Origin: Alphaproteobacteria bacterium
GTDB lineage: Bacteria > Pseudomonadota > Alphaproteobacteria > JAEULC01
Length of the DNA stretch: 64,000 nt
Assembly: GCA_020846275.1 (NCBI GenBank)
Contig: JADLEG010000300.1
Location: 62,001-126,000 of the forward strand
Direction of reading: 5' to 3'
The position numbers were made by a program, and so were the translations under genes. Shown here piece after piece: positions 51,900-61,701 of the stretch; position 1 is the stretch's first letter; every line of letters starts with the position of its first letter. A model generated the notes under the pieces. That model did not search any database and was not told the origin of the DNA. It saw only the letters and a list, made by a program, of their open reading frames with translations.

Positions 51900-52676
51900 T
51901 CAATGCTTCGCCGCTTGCAGCATGCGCGCGAACCGCGCCGTCGCCTCCTTGAGTTGCGCGACGTAGTACGCACTATCGCGGCGCTTGAACCGCGAGACGG
52001 GGCCGGTCACGCCGATGCTGAAAATCACCAGCTTGTCCGGCAGGCGAACGGGCGCGGCGTAGGCCATCACGTTCTCATCGATCTCGCGATCGCACACGGC
52101 ATAGCCTTGCCGGCGCACCTGGGCGAGCTCGGCCAGGCAGTCGCCCATGCGCGTCTTGGTTCGCGGCGTGAGCCGCGCGAGCGGCTCGCGCAACACGCGC
52201 CGGACGACATCGTCGTCCTGGAAGGCCAGAATGGCCTTCGCGGAGGAGGCGGCGTGCGCCGGCAGTTCGGCGCCGGGAACGACGTGCAGTCGATAGCCTT
52301 GCTCCGGCACGGCGCGGGCGACGGAGCACACGTTCATGTGCTCCAGGCGAACCAGGTAGCAGGTCTCGTTGACCTGTTGGACCAGCTCGTCGCAGACGAT
52401 CTGTGCGTATTTCCGCAGGGTCTCGTTGCCGAGGCTGAGGTAGAGCAGGCGCGACAGCCGCTGTCCCGCATGAAACGTCTTGCCGTTATGGTCGTCGCCG
52501 CACAGCAGCCCGGCGTCCAGCAGGGTATGGGTCAGGCGATGCACGGAGGCTTTCGGCAGCAAGGTCATGTCGGCGATGTCGGTCATCGTCAGACCGCGCG
52601 ACGAGGCCGCCACGATCTCCAGGATCTGCAGATACCGCTCGAGCGGACTCAACCGGCGCTTTGCCCTCGCCTTCAT
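51900..52676 (-). CDS. IclR family transcriptional regulator
   Basis: A 258-residue regulator with a winged helix at about residues 10-75 (GLTMTDIADMTLLPKASVHR) and an effector-binding C-terminal domain. IclR proteins commonly control aromatic and heterocycle catabolism. It is the first of nine co-oriented genes and probably regulates the 40844-51773 block through the palindrome in the 126-bp gap that follows it. ATG at 52676; an ATG at 52727 is possible but less family-like. Confidence 0.88.
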   Translation of the reverse strand: MKARAKRRLSPLERYLQILEIVAASSRGLTMTDIADMTLLPKASVHRLTHTLLDAGLLCGDDHNGKTFHAGQRLSRLLYLSLGNETLRKYAQIVCDELVQQVNETCYLVRLEHMNVCSVARAVPEQGYRLHVVPGAELPAHAASSAKAILAFQDDDVVRRVLREPLARLTPRTKTRMGDCLAELAQVRRQGYAVCDREIDENVMAYAAPVRLPDKLVIFSIGVTGPVSRFKRRDSAYYVAQLKEATARFARMLQAAKH

Positions 52677-52957
52677 GCGCCGTGGATCTCGCGCAACCCG
52701 GCGCGGCCGATTTCTCCAGCGATGCATATCGCGATTGCCGTCCGGGCCGTCGCGACGTTGACCGCATCTGTCATTGCTCACCTTCGTTTGCCCGCCGCGT
52801 CTGCGCCCCGCCACGCAATTCGACGCGGGCATCCGGGTTCATGGACGTGGCCGATGCTGGCGCTCGGGAGTTGCGGGGTCAAGCCGCAGGGGCTCGCACC
52901 GGAACCCTCAGTCCCACTGGCATGACGTCAACTGCCGCAATGCGAACTGGGTCAGTC

Positions 52958-54073
52958 CTACTTAAGCTTTCCGCGCGCCGCCACGGGCCAGACCGCTTCG
53001 ATGCGTCCATGGCGAGCCGCCACGAGTTCCTCGTGCAGGTGCACGGTGGTGTCCGAATAGCCCACGATCATCTCGATCTTGTCGCCGACCCTTGGCGTGT
53101 CGCTGGGCGCGGCGAGGTCGATCTTGGTGTGCTCGGCGGACAGTTTGATCGACTCGATTGGCGGCAATCCCACCGGGAAAGGCATGGCTGCATCGCCGCT
53201 CATCGCCTTCTTGCCAGCGTCGGTGACGATGCGCGTCGGATTCGGGCGGCTCGTGACCGTCGTCAGGATCGTCAGGGCCTGCGGAAAGTCGAGGTGATAG
53301 TGCGTGCGGTAGTGCATGTCGCTGAAAATCGCGCCGCCGACCTGGACCTCGGTCACGCCCGGCTGCTCGATGCAGAAGGGAAATGTGCCGGTCCCCCCGC
53401 AGCTCACCACCTCGACCGTGAAGCCCGCCTCGGTGCAGGCCTGCGCGCTGGCGGATAGCCTGGCGACGGCGTCCTGGACGACGCGCCGCTTCTCGGCCAT
53501 GTCGGCGATCGTCGTGGCCTGGCTTTCCCATCCCAGGAGTCCGACGAAACGTAGGCTGGGGCGCTTGGCGATCTCGCGCGCGAACGCGACCACGGGCACC
53601 CCCGGCTCGATGCCCGCGCGATTCATGCCGATATTCACCTCGATCGCGACCTGCAGGCGCAGGCCGGCCTGCCGGAACGCGGCCTCGAGCGCATCCAGGT
53701 TCGCGATGCTGTCGACGCAGACGATGGGGTCCATGCGCCGCCGCAGCGCCAGCAGACGCTCGATTTTGTCCGCCCCGACGATCTGGTTGGCGATGACGAT
53801 ACCGTCGATCCCAGCGTCGGCCATGACCTCGGCCTCGCCCAGCTTGGCGCAGGTGATGCCGATCGCGCCCGCCGCGATCTGCTTGCGGGCGATTTCCGGC
53901 GTCTTGTGGCCCTTGCTGTGCGGTCGCCAGTTGACGCCGTGGGCGCGGCACGCCGCGACCACGCGGGCCATGTTGGCTTCCATGATGTCGAGATCGACCA
54001 GCAAGGCCGGCGTGTCCGGCGCGGTTCTGGCCTGGCCGACGAGGGGGTGCGGAGCGGTCGCGTGGGTATCCAT
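52958..54073 (-). CDS. D-threonine aldolase / DSD1-family PLP enzyme (alanine racemase fold)
   Basis: A 371-residue fold-type III PLP enzyme. The cofactor lysine region is NWRPHSKGHKTP (K54 likely), with GGTGTF phosphate binding near 240. Relatives cleave beta-hydroxy-D-amino acids or dehydrate D-serine using a second metal bound by HxC/HxD near the C-terminus; here that position reads Y339-S-D341 with H345 and H347 following, so metal use may differ. It is last in the importer operon, 4 bp after the Gfo/Idh gene. Confidence 0.82.
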   Translation of the reverse strand: MDTHATAPHPLVGQARTAPDTPALLVDLDIMEANMARVVAACRAHGVNWRPHSKGHKTPEIARKQIAAGAIGITCAKLGEAEVMADAGIDGIVIANQIVGADKIERLLALRRRMDPIVCVDSIANLDALEAAFRQAGLRLQVAIEVNIGMNRAGIEPGVPVVAFAREIAKRPSLRFVGLLGWESQATTIADMAEKRRVVQDAVARLSASAQACTEAGFTVEVVSCGGTGTFPFCIEQPGVTEVQVGGAIFSDMHYRTHYHLDFPQALTILTTVTSRPNPTRIVTDAGKKAMSGDAAMPFPVGLPPIESIKLSAEHTKIDLAAPSDTPRVGDKIEMIVGYSDTTVHLHEELVAARHGRIEAVWPVAARGKLK

Positions 54074-54077
54074 GGCA

Positions 54078-55094
54078 TCAACTCCCGGGCGGCCGGTGCA
54101 TCCCCGCCGCCCAATAGGCATGCTCGACAAGCCGCAGCGTCTCCAGGTTGTCCGCGGGCCCGGTTTCGAACGGGGCGCCGGTTGCCAGGCAGTCGACAAA
54201 ATGCGCGATCACGCCGTCGAAGCTGCCCTGGTAGCCCTGGTCGTTGTCGTAGGGGATCGTGCGCGGCCGGGATCCCAACAGGCGCAATTGGCCGTCGAAC
54301 GTCGCGCTGGCCTTGGTGCCCACGATCTCCAGCCGGTCGGGCGGCCGCGCGACATAGCCGGTCGCCGCCATGCTGCCCGTCACCTCGACCGGTGCGCCCG
54401 AGACGGATTCCATGAAGATCGACGCCATCGTCTCGCCCCGCACGTCGGCCACGGTACGGGCGGCACGCGCGCCGATGACCCGCAATTCGCCGCACAGATA
54501 GCGCATCGTGTCGATATGATGGATCAACACCTCGGCGATCATCAAGCGCGCTTCGTGCTGCATGAAGGGTTGCCGGATGAGCGCCGGCCGCTGGCCTTCG
54601 GCGTCGGGCAGCAGGCCGGAGCCCAGCAAGGCCATCCGGGCCAAGACGATATCGCCCAGTTCGCCCTCGGCGATCCAGCGCCGGAGCTCGCGATACCACG
54701 GCCGGAACCGCCAGTTCTCATGCACCATCAGGCGCGATTTGCCCTCGACCCGGCGGACCAGCGCCTCGGATTCGGCCAGCGTCGGGGTCATCGGCTTCTG
54801 GCACAGCACATGGATGCCCCGATCCGCCGCGGCCTCGACCCAGGCGGCGTGGGTCTCGCGCGGCGAGGCGACGTCGATGGCGTCGAACTTCTCGGCCGCG
54901 AACATCGCCTCGGGCGTCGCATAGACCTTGGGGATGGAGAATTCCGCCGCGCGCTTGCGGGCCTTTGCCTGGTCAGGATCGCAAACGGCGACCAGGCGGA
55001 CCCGGCTACCCTGCTTCTGCCAGGCGAGCAGATGAAACCAGCTGATCATGCCCGCGCCGGCCAGCGCGACGTTCAAAGGCGGGGAATCGGTCAT
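54078..55094 (-). CDS. Gfo/Idh/MocA family NAD(P)-dependent oxidoreductase
   Basis: A 338-residue dehydrogenase with an N-terminal Rossmann domain (NVALAGAGMISWFHLLAW), the DVASPRETHAAWVEAAADRG segment and a CQKPMTPTLAESEALV motif containing the catalytic lysine of the EKP type. Members oxidise sugars, inositols and hydroxylated acids. It lies 5 bp after an amidohydrolase and 4 bp before the D-threonine-aldolase-like gene, so the three likely act in sequence on the imported compound. Confidence 0.88.
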   Translation of the reverse strand: MTDSPPLNVALAGAGMISWFHLLAWQKQGSRVRLVAVCDPDQAKARKRAAEFSIPKVYATPEAMFAAEKFDAIDVASPRETHAAWVEAAADRGIHVLCQKPMTPTLAESEALVRRVEGKSRLMVHENWRFRPWYRELRRWIAEGELGDIVLARMALLGSGLLPDAEGQRPALIRQPFMQHEARLMIAEVLIHHIDTMRYLCGELRVIGARAARTVADVRGETMASIFMESVSGAPVEVTGSMAATGYVARPPDRLEIVGTKASATFDGQLRLLGSRPRTIPYDNDQGYQGSFDGVIAHFVDCLATGAPFETGPADNLETLRLVEHAYWAAGMHRPPGS

Positions 55095-55099
55095 AGCGG

Positions 55100-55933
55100 T
55101 CAGTCCTTGAAGCCGAACAGGCGTTGGGGATTGCGCGCCAGCACACGCGCCTTGTCGGCGGGATCAGGAAACCAGCGATCCAGCGGCGCCGCCACCTCGG
55201 CATAGGTCGGACGCTTCGGCACGTTGATGAAGGGCCAGTCCGAACCCCACACGATGCGGTCGAGGGTGAAAGCAGGAACGAGCCTGGCGACGAAGGGATC
55301 GAGGTCGGCATAGTCGCCCATGCGCAGGGAGACGCGGAACAGCGACGAGAACTTGACCACGGCCTGGCCTTCGCGGCCGAGCGCGAGCACGGCGCCGAAG
55401 CCCTTCTGACCGAGCCCGCCGGCAATGTCGCGCACGCCGAAATGGTCGATCAGAACCTTCACGCCGCTCGCCTTCAGGATCGGCGCCGCTTCCTGCCATT
55501 GCTGGTCGTCGGCATATACCTGCGCGAACCACCCCAGCGCCTTGATCCGCGCCAGCAGCCGTGGCGCATCGGGGCGGAGCAGCGCCTGGGCGTCATAGCT
55601 CGGCAGGTTGAACCGCACGCCCACGATGCCGCCGCGCGCCAGGTCCTCGAGCTGCCGGTCGGTGAAGCCGGAATCGACCACCCCGATCGCCTTGAAACGG
55701 TCCGGATAGGCCGCGATGGCGTCCAGCAGGGGCCGGTTGTCCGTTCCGTACCCGCTGAGCTGCACCAGCAGCCCGTTCTTCATCCCGTGCCGGTCCAGCA
55801 CGTCGCAATACGCCCCGCACGTGCCATGCTCGTCCTCTCGCGGCTTGTAGCCGCCCCCGGCAGGCAGCGGAAACCGCACCGGGTCGATGATATGGGCGTG
55901 GCAGTCGGTGTTGGTGCCTGTGGCCGGCGTCAT
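55100..55933 (-). CDS. Amidohydrolase-2 family hydrolase (lactonase-like)
   Basis: A 277-residue TIM-barrel hydrolase: HxH in DCHAHIIDP, VLIDHFG and VWGSDWP supply metal or catalytic residues. The layout resembles 2-pyrone-4,6-dicarboxylate and sugar-lactone hydrolases. The ATG at 55933 is 7 bp after the ATPase stop. It probably opens a lactone or hydrolyses an amide in the pathway fed by the 55941-61521 importer. Confidence 0.85.
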   Translation of the reverse strand: MTPATGTNTDCHAHIIDPVRFPLPAGGGYKPREDEHGTCGAYCDVLDRHGMKNGLLVQLSGYGTDNRPLLDAIAAYPDRFKAIGVVDSGFTDRQLEDLARGGIVGVRFNLPSYDAQALLRPDAPRLLARIKALGWFAQVYADDQQWQEAAPILKASGVKVLIDHFGVRDIAGGLGQKGFGAVLALGREGQAVVKFSSLFRVSLRMGDYADLDPFVARLVPAFTLDRIVWGSDWPFINVPKRPTYAEVAAPLDRWFPDPADKARVLARNPQRLFGFKD

Positions 55934-55940
55934 GGGACCT

Positions 55941-57047
<1,107 letters not shown>

Positions 57048-57058
57048 GTGTTGCGCTC

Positions 57059-57889
57059 CTACCGCACAGCGCCGGCGGTCATGCCCTTGATCATCGTCTC
57101 CGAGAAGAAGCCGTAGATCAGGAGAACGGGCACGATCGCGATCATCAGCCCGGTCGCGACCATGCCGACGTCAAGCTGGTGGCTGCCCATGAAATGCATG
57201 ATGCCCAGCGGCAAAGTCCGCTTGTCGTCGTCGGTCAGCAGCACGACGGCGAACAGAAACTCGTTCCACAGGATGATAAAGTTGAGCGTGACGGTGGTGA
57301 AGATCGCGGGCGCGCCGACCGGCATCGTGATGCGCCAGAAGATTTCCAGGTCGGAATAGCCATCCATCTTCGCCGCATCGAACAGGTCCTGCGGTATCTG
57401 CGCGAAAAAGCCTTCGAGAATATAGACGGTCATGGCGATGTGCGTCGCCACATACACGACGATCAATCCCGTCAGCGTGTTGTAGAGGTGGATATCCAGC
57501 AGAATCTGGAACAGCGCCAGGATGAGCAGCTGCGGCGGCAGCACCAGTCCCGACAGGATCAGGAACCGCACAAGGCGGCTGCCGCGGAAGCGGTAGCGGG
57601 CCAGGCAGTGCGCCGCCATCGCGCCGATCACCGTCACCAGCACCACGGCGATGGTGACGACGACCACGCTGTTCCAGAAATACGTGTGGTAGTTCGACTT
57701 GTCCCAGGCATCGGTGAATTTCTCCCAGTGGGCGGGAGATGGCGGGCCGTAGGGATTCTTGAAGATTTCTGCGGTCGTGCGCAGCGACATGACCGCAACC
57801 CAAAGGAACGGTCCGCCCGACACGATGGTGTAGAATAGAGCGAACGCTGCCAGCGGCACGCGCCTTAGCGGGGCAAGGCGGGGTTGCAC
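57059..57889 (-). CDS. Sugar-type ABC importer permease (MalG/UgpE type)
   Basis: A 276-residue permease with about six helices and coupling loop [20 protein letters not shown]. The start is GTG at 57889, 3 bp after the stop of the partner permease. It forms the channel with 57893-58837. Confidence 0.9.
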   Translation of the reverse strand: MQPRLAPLRRVPLAAFALFYTIVSGGPFLWVAVMSLRTTAEIFKNPYGPPSPAHWEKFTDAWDKSNYHTYFWNSVVVVTIAVVLVTVIGAMAAHCLARYRFRGSRLVRFLILSGLVLPPQLLILALFQILLDIHLYNTLTGLIVVYVATHIAMTVYILEGFFAQIPQDLFDAAKMDGYSDLEIFWRITMPVGAPAIFTTVTLNFIILWNEFLFAVVLLTDDDKRTLPLGIMHFMGSHQLDVGMVATGLMIAIVPVLLIYGFFSETMIKGMTAGAVR

Positions 57890-57892
57890 GGG

Positions 57893-58837
57893 TCAGAACT
57901 CCAGCCGGTCGCGCTGGCGCAGCAGCCGCGTCATGATCGCGATGAACGCGAGGATGATGACGAACCACAGCACCGCGATGGCCGAGGGATAGCCGAGGTC
58001 GAACGTGTTCCAGTCGAAGGCGCGCTTGTAGACGTAGGTCGATACGGTTTCCGTCGACCACAGCGGCCCGCCCCCGGTCATGATCCAGACCAGATCGAAC
58101 ACCATCATCTTTCCGATGAAGGACAGGACGAGAAGATTGACGATCGTGGCTCGCAGCATCGGGATGATGATGTAGAACAGCTTGGCGACCCAGCCGCAAT
58201 TGTCGAGCTCGGCCGCGCCCAGCACCTCGCCCGGCAAGGCATAGAGCGCCGCCAGAAAGACGATCATGTTGAAGCCGAGCCATTTCCAGATATGCGCCCC
58301 CATCACCGACCACAGCGCCGTGCTGGGATGGCCGAGCCAGGACTGTTCGTAGGCGCCCAGCCCGATCCAGTGCAGGATCGCGTTCGCCAGGCCCCAGTCG
58401 TAGTCGTAGATCCACACCCAGATCACGCCCACCACGACGTAGGACATCAAGACCGGCGTGAACCAGATGACGCGCAGCAACCCCGCCGAGGGCGCCCGCG
58501 CAAACAGGCACAAAGCCAGCAGAAGGCCGCCAAAGACATCGACCAGCGTGGCGATCACCGTGAAGAGCGCGGTGTTGCCGACCGCTTTCCAGAAGGTGGG
58601 GTCGGCGAACAGGATCGAACGGAAATTGCCGATGCCGACGAACTCGACCACGCCCTGCGGCCGGATCGCATGGAAGCTGTTGTAGAAGGTTCGCAGAACC
58701 GGGTAGACGGCGAAGCCGGCATAGAATAGCAGCGCCGGCGCCAGGAACATCAGCAGCAGACCCAGGCTGGCGGCCCGCGCGTCCGTCGCCGCGGCATTGC
58801 CAAGGATACCGCGCAGGCGTCTCGACAAGCCGCTCAT
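57893..58837 (-). CDS. Sugar-type ABC importer permease (MalF/UgpA type)
   Basis: A 314-residue permease with about six helices and coupling loop GAAELDNCGWVAKLFYIIIP. It follows the second binding-protein gene by 40 bp and precedes its partner by 3 bp, in the usual order for sugar and polyol importers. Confidence 0.9.
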   Translation of the reverse strand: MSGLSRRLRGILGNAAATDARAASLGLLLMFLAPALLFYAGFAVYPVLRTFYNSFHAIRPQGVVEFVGIGNFRSILFADPTFWKAVGNTALFTVIATLVDVFGGLLLALCLFARAPSAGLLRVIWFTPVLMSYVVVGVIWVWIYDYDWGLANAILHWIGLGAYEQSWLGHPSTALWSVMGAHIWKWLGFNMIVFLAALYALPGEVLGAAELDNCGWVAKLFYIIIPMLRATIVNLLVLSFIGKMMVFDLVWIMTGGGPLWSTETVSTYVYKRAFDWNTFDLGYPSAIAVLWFVIILAFIAIMTRLLRQRDRLEF

Positions 58838-58877
58838 CGACGCGCCCGGCCAGCCGCGGCGCTTCGTGCCCGCAGGT

Positions 58878-60173
58878 TCATCCCTTGTAGCAGGATTTGT
58901 TCATCATCTGGACGGCCTGGTCGACCGACAGCAGTCCGCCCGGGAATCCCGAGTTCAATACCTGCGCGAAGGCGTCCTTGCATTCCCCGGTGGTCAGGTC
59001 CTGCGGCGCGCCGATGAAATACTTTGCGCCCTTCTGCCGCTCCATCAATTCGGTGAAGTAGGCCGCGTGCGGTCCGGAAAAATTCTTCACGTCGGCCTTG
59101 ATGCCGGTCTGCAGGTAGATCGTCTCGATCCACATTTTGCCCATTTCGGGCGTCGACATGGCGTTCAGGAACGCCGCCGCCAGGTCCTTGTGCTTGGTCG
59201 CGGCGTTGATGACGAAGCTGGCGCCGACCGCCGAGGTCTTGCATTCGTTGCAGGCACCGCCGTCCATCGCCGGGAACTGCATCACGCCGAGCGGGAAGTT
59301 GGCCGGCTGGCCGCCCTTGTCCTCGGGCACGAAGGCGCGGCCGGTGTACCAGCTTCCCATCGGCAGCATCAGCGCCCCAGGCTTGAGATAGAAGTAGTAG
59401 TGCGACTCGCCCAGCTTCAGCGTCATGAAGTTCTTCGGATAGGCGCCCGCGTCGACAACCTCCTTGGTCCATTTCAGCACCTCGGCCACGCGCGGGTCGG
59501 CGAAGCTCAGCTTGCCGGTGAACAGCCTCAGGTAGTCGTCCGGCCCCAGTTTGCGCAGCAGCGCCTCGCCAACGACATAGGCGCCGGGAAACGGCCGGTC
59601 CCCGACGCCCTGCGCGATCGGCGTCATGCCGGCGGCCTTGGTCTTCTTCACGACGTCCAGGAATTGCGCCTGGGTGAATTGCCCGCTGGCTGGCAACTCG
59701 ATCCCCAGCTTCTTCAGCGCGTCCTTGTCGTAGTAGATCTCGTTGGTGTAGGCCTCCTGCGGCACGCCATAGGTCTTGCCGCCGTGGATCCATACCTTTC
59801 GCGCCCACGGCTCGATGTTATTCCAGTCGATCAGGTCGTCGAGGGGAATGACGTACCCCGCGGTGATGTACTCGACGAAGCCAGGTTCGAGGTAGAACGC
59901 ATCCGGCCCCTTGCCCGCCGGCAGCGCAGATTTCAGCGCCGCAAGCATCGGGTTCTTTTCATACCAGGTGATTTTTACCTTCACGCCGGGATGGGCCTTC
60001 TCGACATTGCGGGCCGCGAGTTCGCGGAACGCAACCTTGGCCGGCTGATCGGCCTCGTGGCTCCACACCTCCAGCGTCACGTCGTCCGCCTGGGCCCTGC
60101 CGCCCAGGGGGGCGGCAACGACTGCAAGCCCTAGGGCTGCTGCGCAAAGCGGCAGCGAGATTCCTCTCAACAT
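58878..60173 (-). CDS. Sugar-type ABC binding protein, copy B
   Basis: A 431-residue periplasmic protein (SBP family 1). Signal peptide ends near RAQA (about residue 29), then DVTLEVWSHEADQPAKVAFR. It is about 85% identical by eye to copy A (60229-61521), with the signal peptides diverged. Both have CNEC near residue 300, possibly a disulfide. ATG at 60173 has AGGGGG 5 bases upstream; a GTG two codons earlier is possible. Confidence 0.9.
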   Translation of the reverse strand: MLRGISLPLCAAALGLAVVAAPLGGRAQADDVTLEVWSHEADQPAKVAFRELAARNVEKAHPGVKVKITWYEKNPMLAALKSALPAGKGPDAFYLEPGFVEYITAGYVIPLDDLIDWNNIEPWARKVWIHGGKTYGVPQEAYTNEIYYDKDALKKLGIELPASGQFTQAQFLDVVKKTKAAGMTPIAQGVGDRPFPGAYVVGEALLRKLGPDDYLRLFTGKLSFADPRVAEVLKWTKEVVDAGAYPKNFMTLKLGESHYYFYLKPGALMLPMGSWYTGRAFVPEDKGGQPANFPLGVMQFPAMDGGACNECKTSAVGASFVINAATKHKDLAAAFLNAMSTPEMGKMWIETIYLQTGIKADVKNFSGPHAAYFTELMERQKGAKYFIGAPQDLTTGECKDAFAQVLNSGFPGGLLSVDQAVQMMNKSCYKG

Positions 60174-60194
60174 CGGCACCCCCTGTTCTCGGTT

Positions 60195-60220
60195 GCGGGC
60201 GCGCGAAGGAGCGCCCCCGC
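60195..60220 (-). other. Hairpin between the two tandem binding-protein genes
   Basis: GCGGGCGCGC and GCGCCCCCGC pair at 9 of 10 positions around a 6-base loop. It lies 8 bp past the stop of copy A. It may limit read-through so that copy A is made in excess, or stabilise its mRNA. Confidence 0.5.
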
Positions 60221-60228
60221 TGGGACGT

Positions 60229-61521
60229 CTATCCCTTGAAGCAGGACTTGTTCATCATCTGCACGGTCTGGTCGACGGAGAGCAAACCGCCCGGGAAGCC
60301 GGAGTTCAGCACCTGGGCGAAGGTGTCCTTGCATTCCCCGGTCACCAGGTCGCGCGGCGATCCGATGAAGTACTTGGCGCCCTTCTGCCGGTCCATCAGC
60401 TCGGTGAAATAGGCGGCATAGGGACCGCTGAAGTTCTTCACGTCGGCCTTGATGCCGGTCTGCAGATAGACCGTTTCGATCCACATCTTGCCCATCTCGG
60501 GTGTCGACATGGCATTGAGGAAGGCCGCCGCAAGGTCCTTCTGCTTGCTGGCCGCGTTGATGACGAAGCTGGCGCCGATCGCCGAGGTCTTGCATTCGTT
60601 GCAGGCACCGCCGTCCATCGCCGGATACTGCATGATGCCGATCGGGAAATTGGCCGGCTGTCCGCCCTTGTCCTCGGGCACGAAGGCGCGGCCGGTATAC
60701 CAGCTGCCCATCGGCAACATGAGCGAGCCCGGCTTGCTGTAGAAGTAGTAGTGCGACTCGCCCAGCTTCAGCGTCATGAAGTTCTTTGGATAGGCGCCGG
60801 CGTCGACCAGCTCCTTGACCCATTTCAGCACCTCCACCACGCGCGGGTCGGCGAAGCTCAACTTGCCGGTGAACAGCTTCCCGTAGTCGTCCGGCCCCAG
60901 TTTGCGCAGCAGGGCCTCGCCCACGACGTAGGCGCCGGGATAGGGCCGGTCGCCGACACCCTGCGAGATCGGGGTGATGTTGGCGGCCTTGGCCTTCTTG
61001 ATCAGGTCGAGGAACTGCGCCTGCGTGAGCTGGCCATTGGCCGGCAGCGTGACGCCCAGCTTCGCCAGCGCATCCTTGTTGTAGTAAAGCTCGTTGGTAT
61101 AGGCCTCCTGCGGCACGCCATAGGTCTTGCCGTCGCGCATCCAGACCTTTCGGGCCCAGGGCTCGATGTTGTTCCAGTCGACGAGGCTGTCGAGCGGGAT
61201 CACGTAGCCGGCGGTGATGTACTCGACCTGGTCCGGCTCGAGATAGAAGACGTCGGGACCCTTGCCCGCCGGCAAGGCCGTCTTGAGCGCGGCGAACAAG
61301 GGGTTCTTCTCGTACCAGGTGATCTTCACCTTCACGCCCGGGCGGGCCTTCTCCAGGTCGCGTGCCGCTTTTTCGCGGAATGCGACTTTCGCCGGCTCGT
61401 CGGCCTCGTGGGTCCAGACTTCCAGCGTGACGTCCTCGGCCGACGCCTTCGGCGCCCCTGCCGCGCAAGCGGAAACGACCAGCCCCGCAACGGCGGCCCA
61501 GCGGAAGATTCCTTTGGTCAT
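60229..61521 (-). CDS. Sugar-type ABC binding protein, copy A
   Basis: A 430-residue periplasmic protein (SBP family 1) with signal peptide ending near KASAE (about residue 29). It is a tandem paralogue of copy B: KVKITWYEKNP, GVPQEAYTNE and SWYTGRAFVPEDKGGQPANF are shared exactly. It heads the operon with two permeases, an ATPase, an amidohydrolase, a Gfo/Idh dehydrogenase and a D-threonine-aldolase-like enzyme. The 180-bp gap upstream is shared with a divergent LysR gene. Confidence 0.9.
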   Translation of the reverse strand: MTKGIFRWAAVAGLVVSACAAGAPKASAEDVTLEVWTHEADEPAKVAFREKAARDLEKARPGVKVKITWYEKNPLFAALKTALPAGKGPDVFYLEPDQVEYITAGYVIPLDSLVDWNNIEPWARKVWMRDGKTYGVPQEAYTNELYYNKDALAKLGVTLPANGQLTQAQFLDLIKKAKAANITPISQGVGDRPYPGAYVVGEALLRKLGPDDYGKLFTGKLSFADPRVVEVLKWVKELVDAGAYPKNFMTLKLGESHYYFYSKPGSLMLPMGSWYTGRAFVPEDKGGQPANFPIGIMQYPAMDGGACNECKTSAIGASFVINAASKQKDLAAAFLNAMSTPEMGKMWIETVYLQTGIKADVKNFSGPYAAYFTELMDRQKGAKYFIGSPRDLVTGECKDTFAQVLNSGFPGGLLSVDQTVQMMNKSCFKG

Positions 61522-61670
61522 CGTCAGCTCCCCGTTGTTTGCGCGGCATGACCGAATGGCGATCCGGTCGTCTCAAACCTGCTCGAGCAGTGCTTTCCCT
61601 GTCGAGCCCGCGCGACCCTGCATCCGGCAAAACGATAGGGCCGCGCGCTCAATCAGGGCAAATTGAATTG

Positions 61671-61685
61671 TCATTGGCCGAATGA
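61671..61685. promoter_or_regulatory. Candidate LysR binding palindrome
   Basis: TCATT-GGCCG-AATGA is a perfect 5+5 inverted repeat 16 bp before the lysR ATG and about 150 bp before the copy A gene. LysR genes often bind such sites in the gap shared with the operon they control. Confidence 0.45.
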
Positions 61686-61701
61686 TAAGGTTCGCCTATC
61701 A

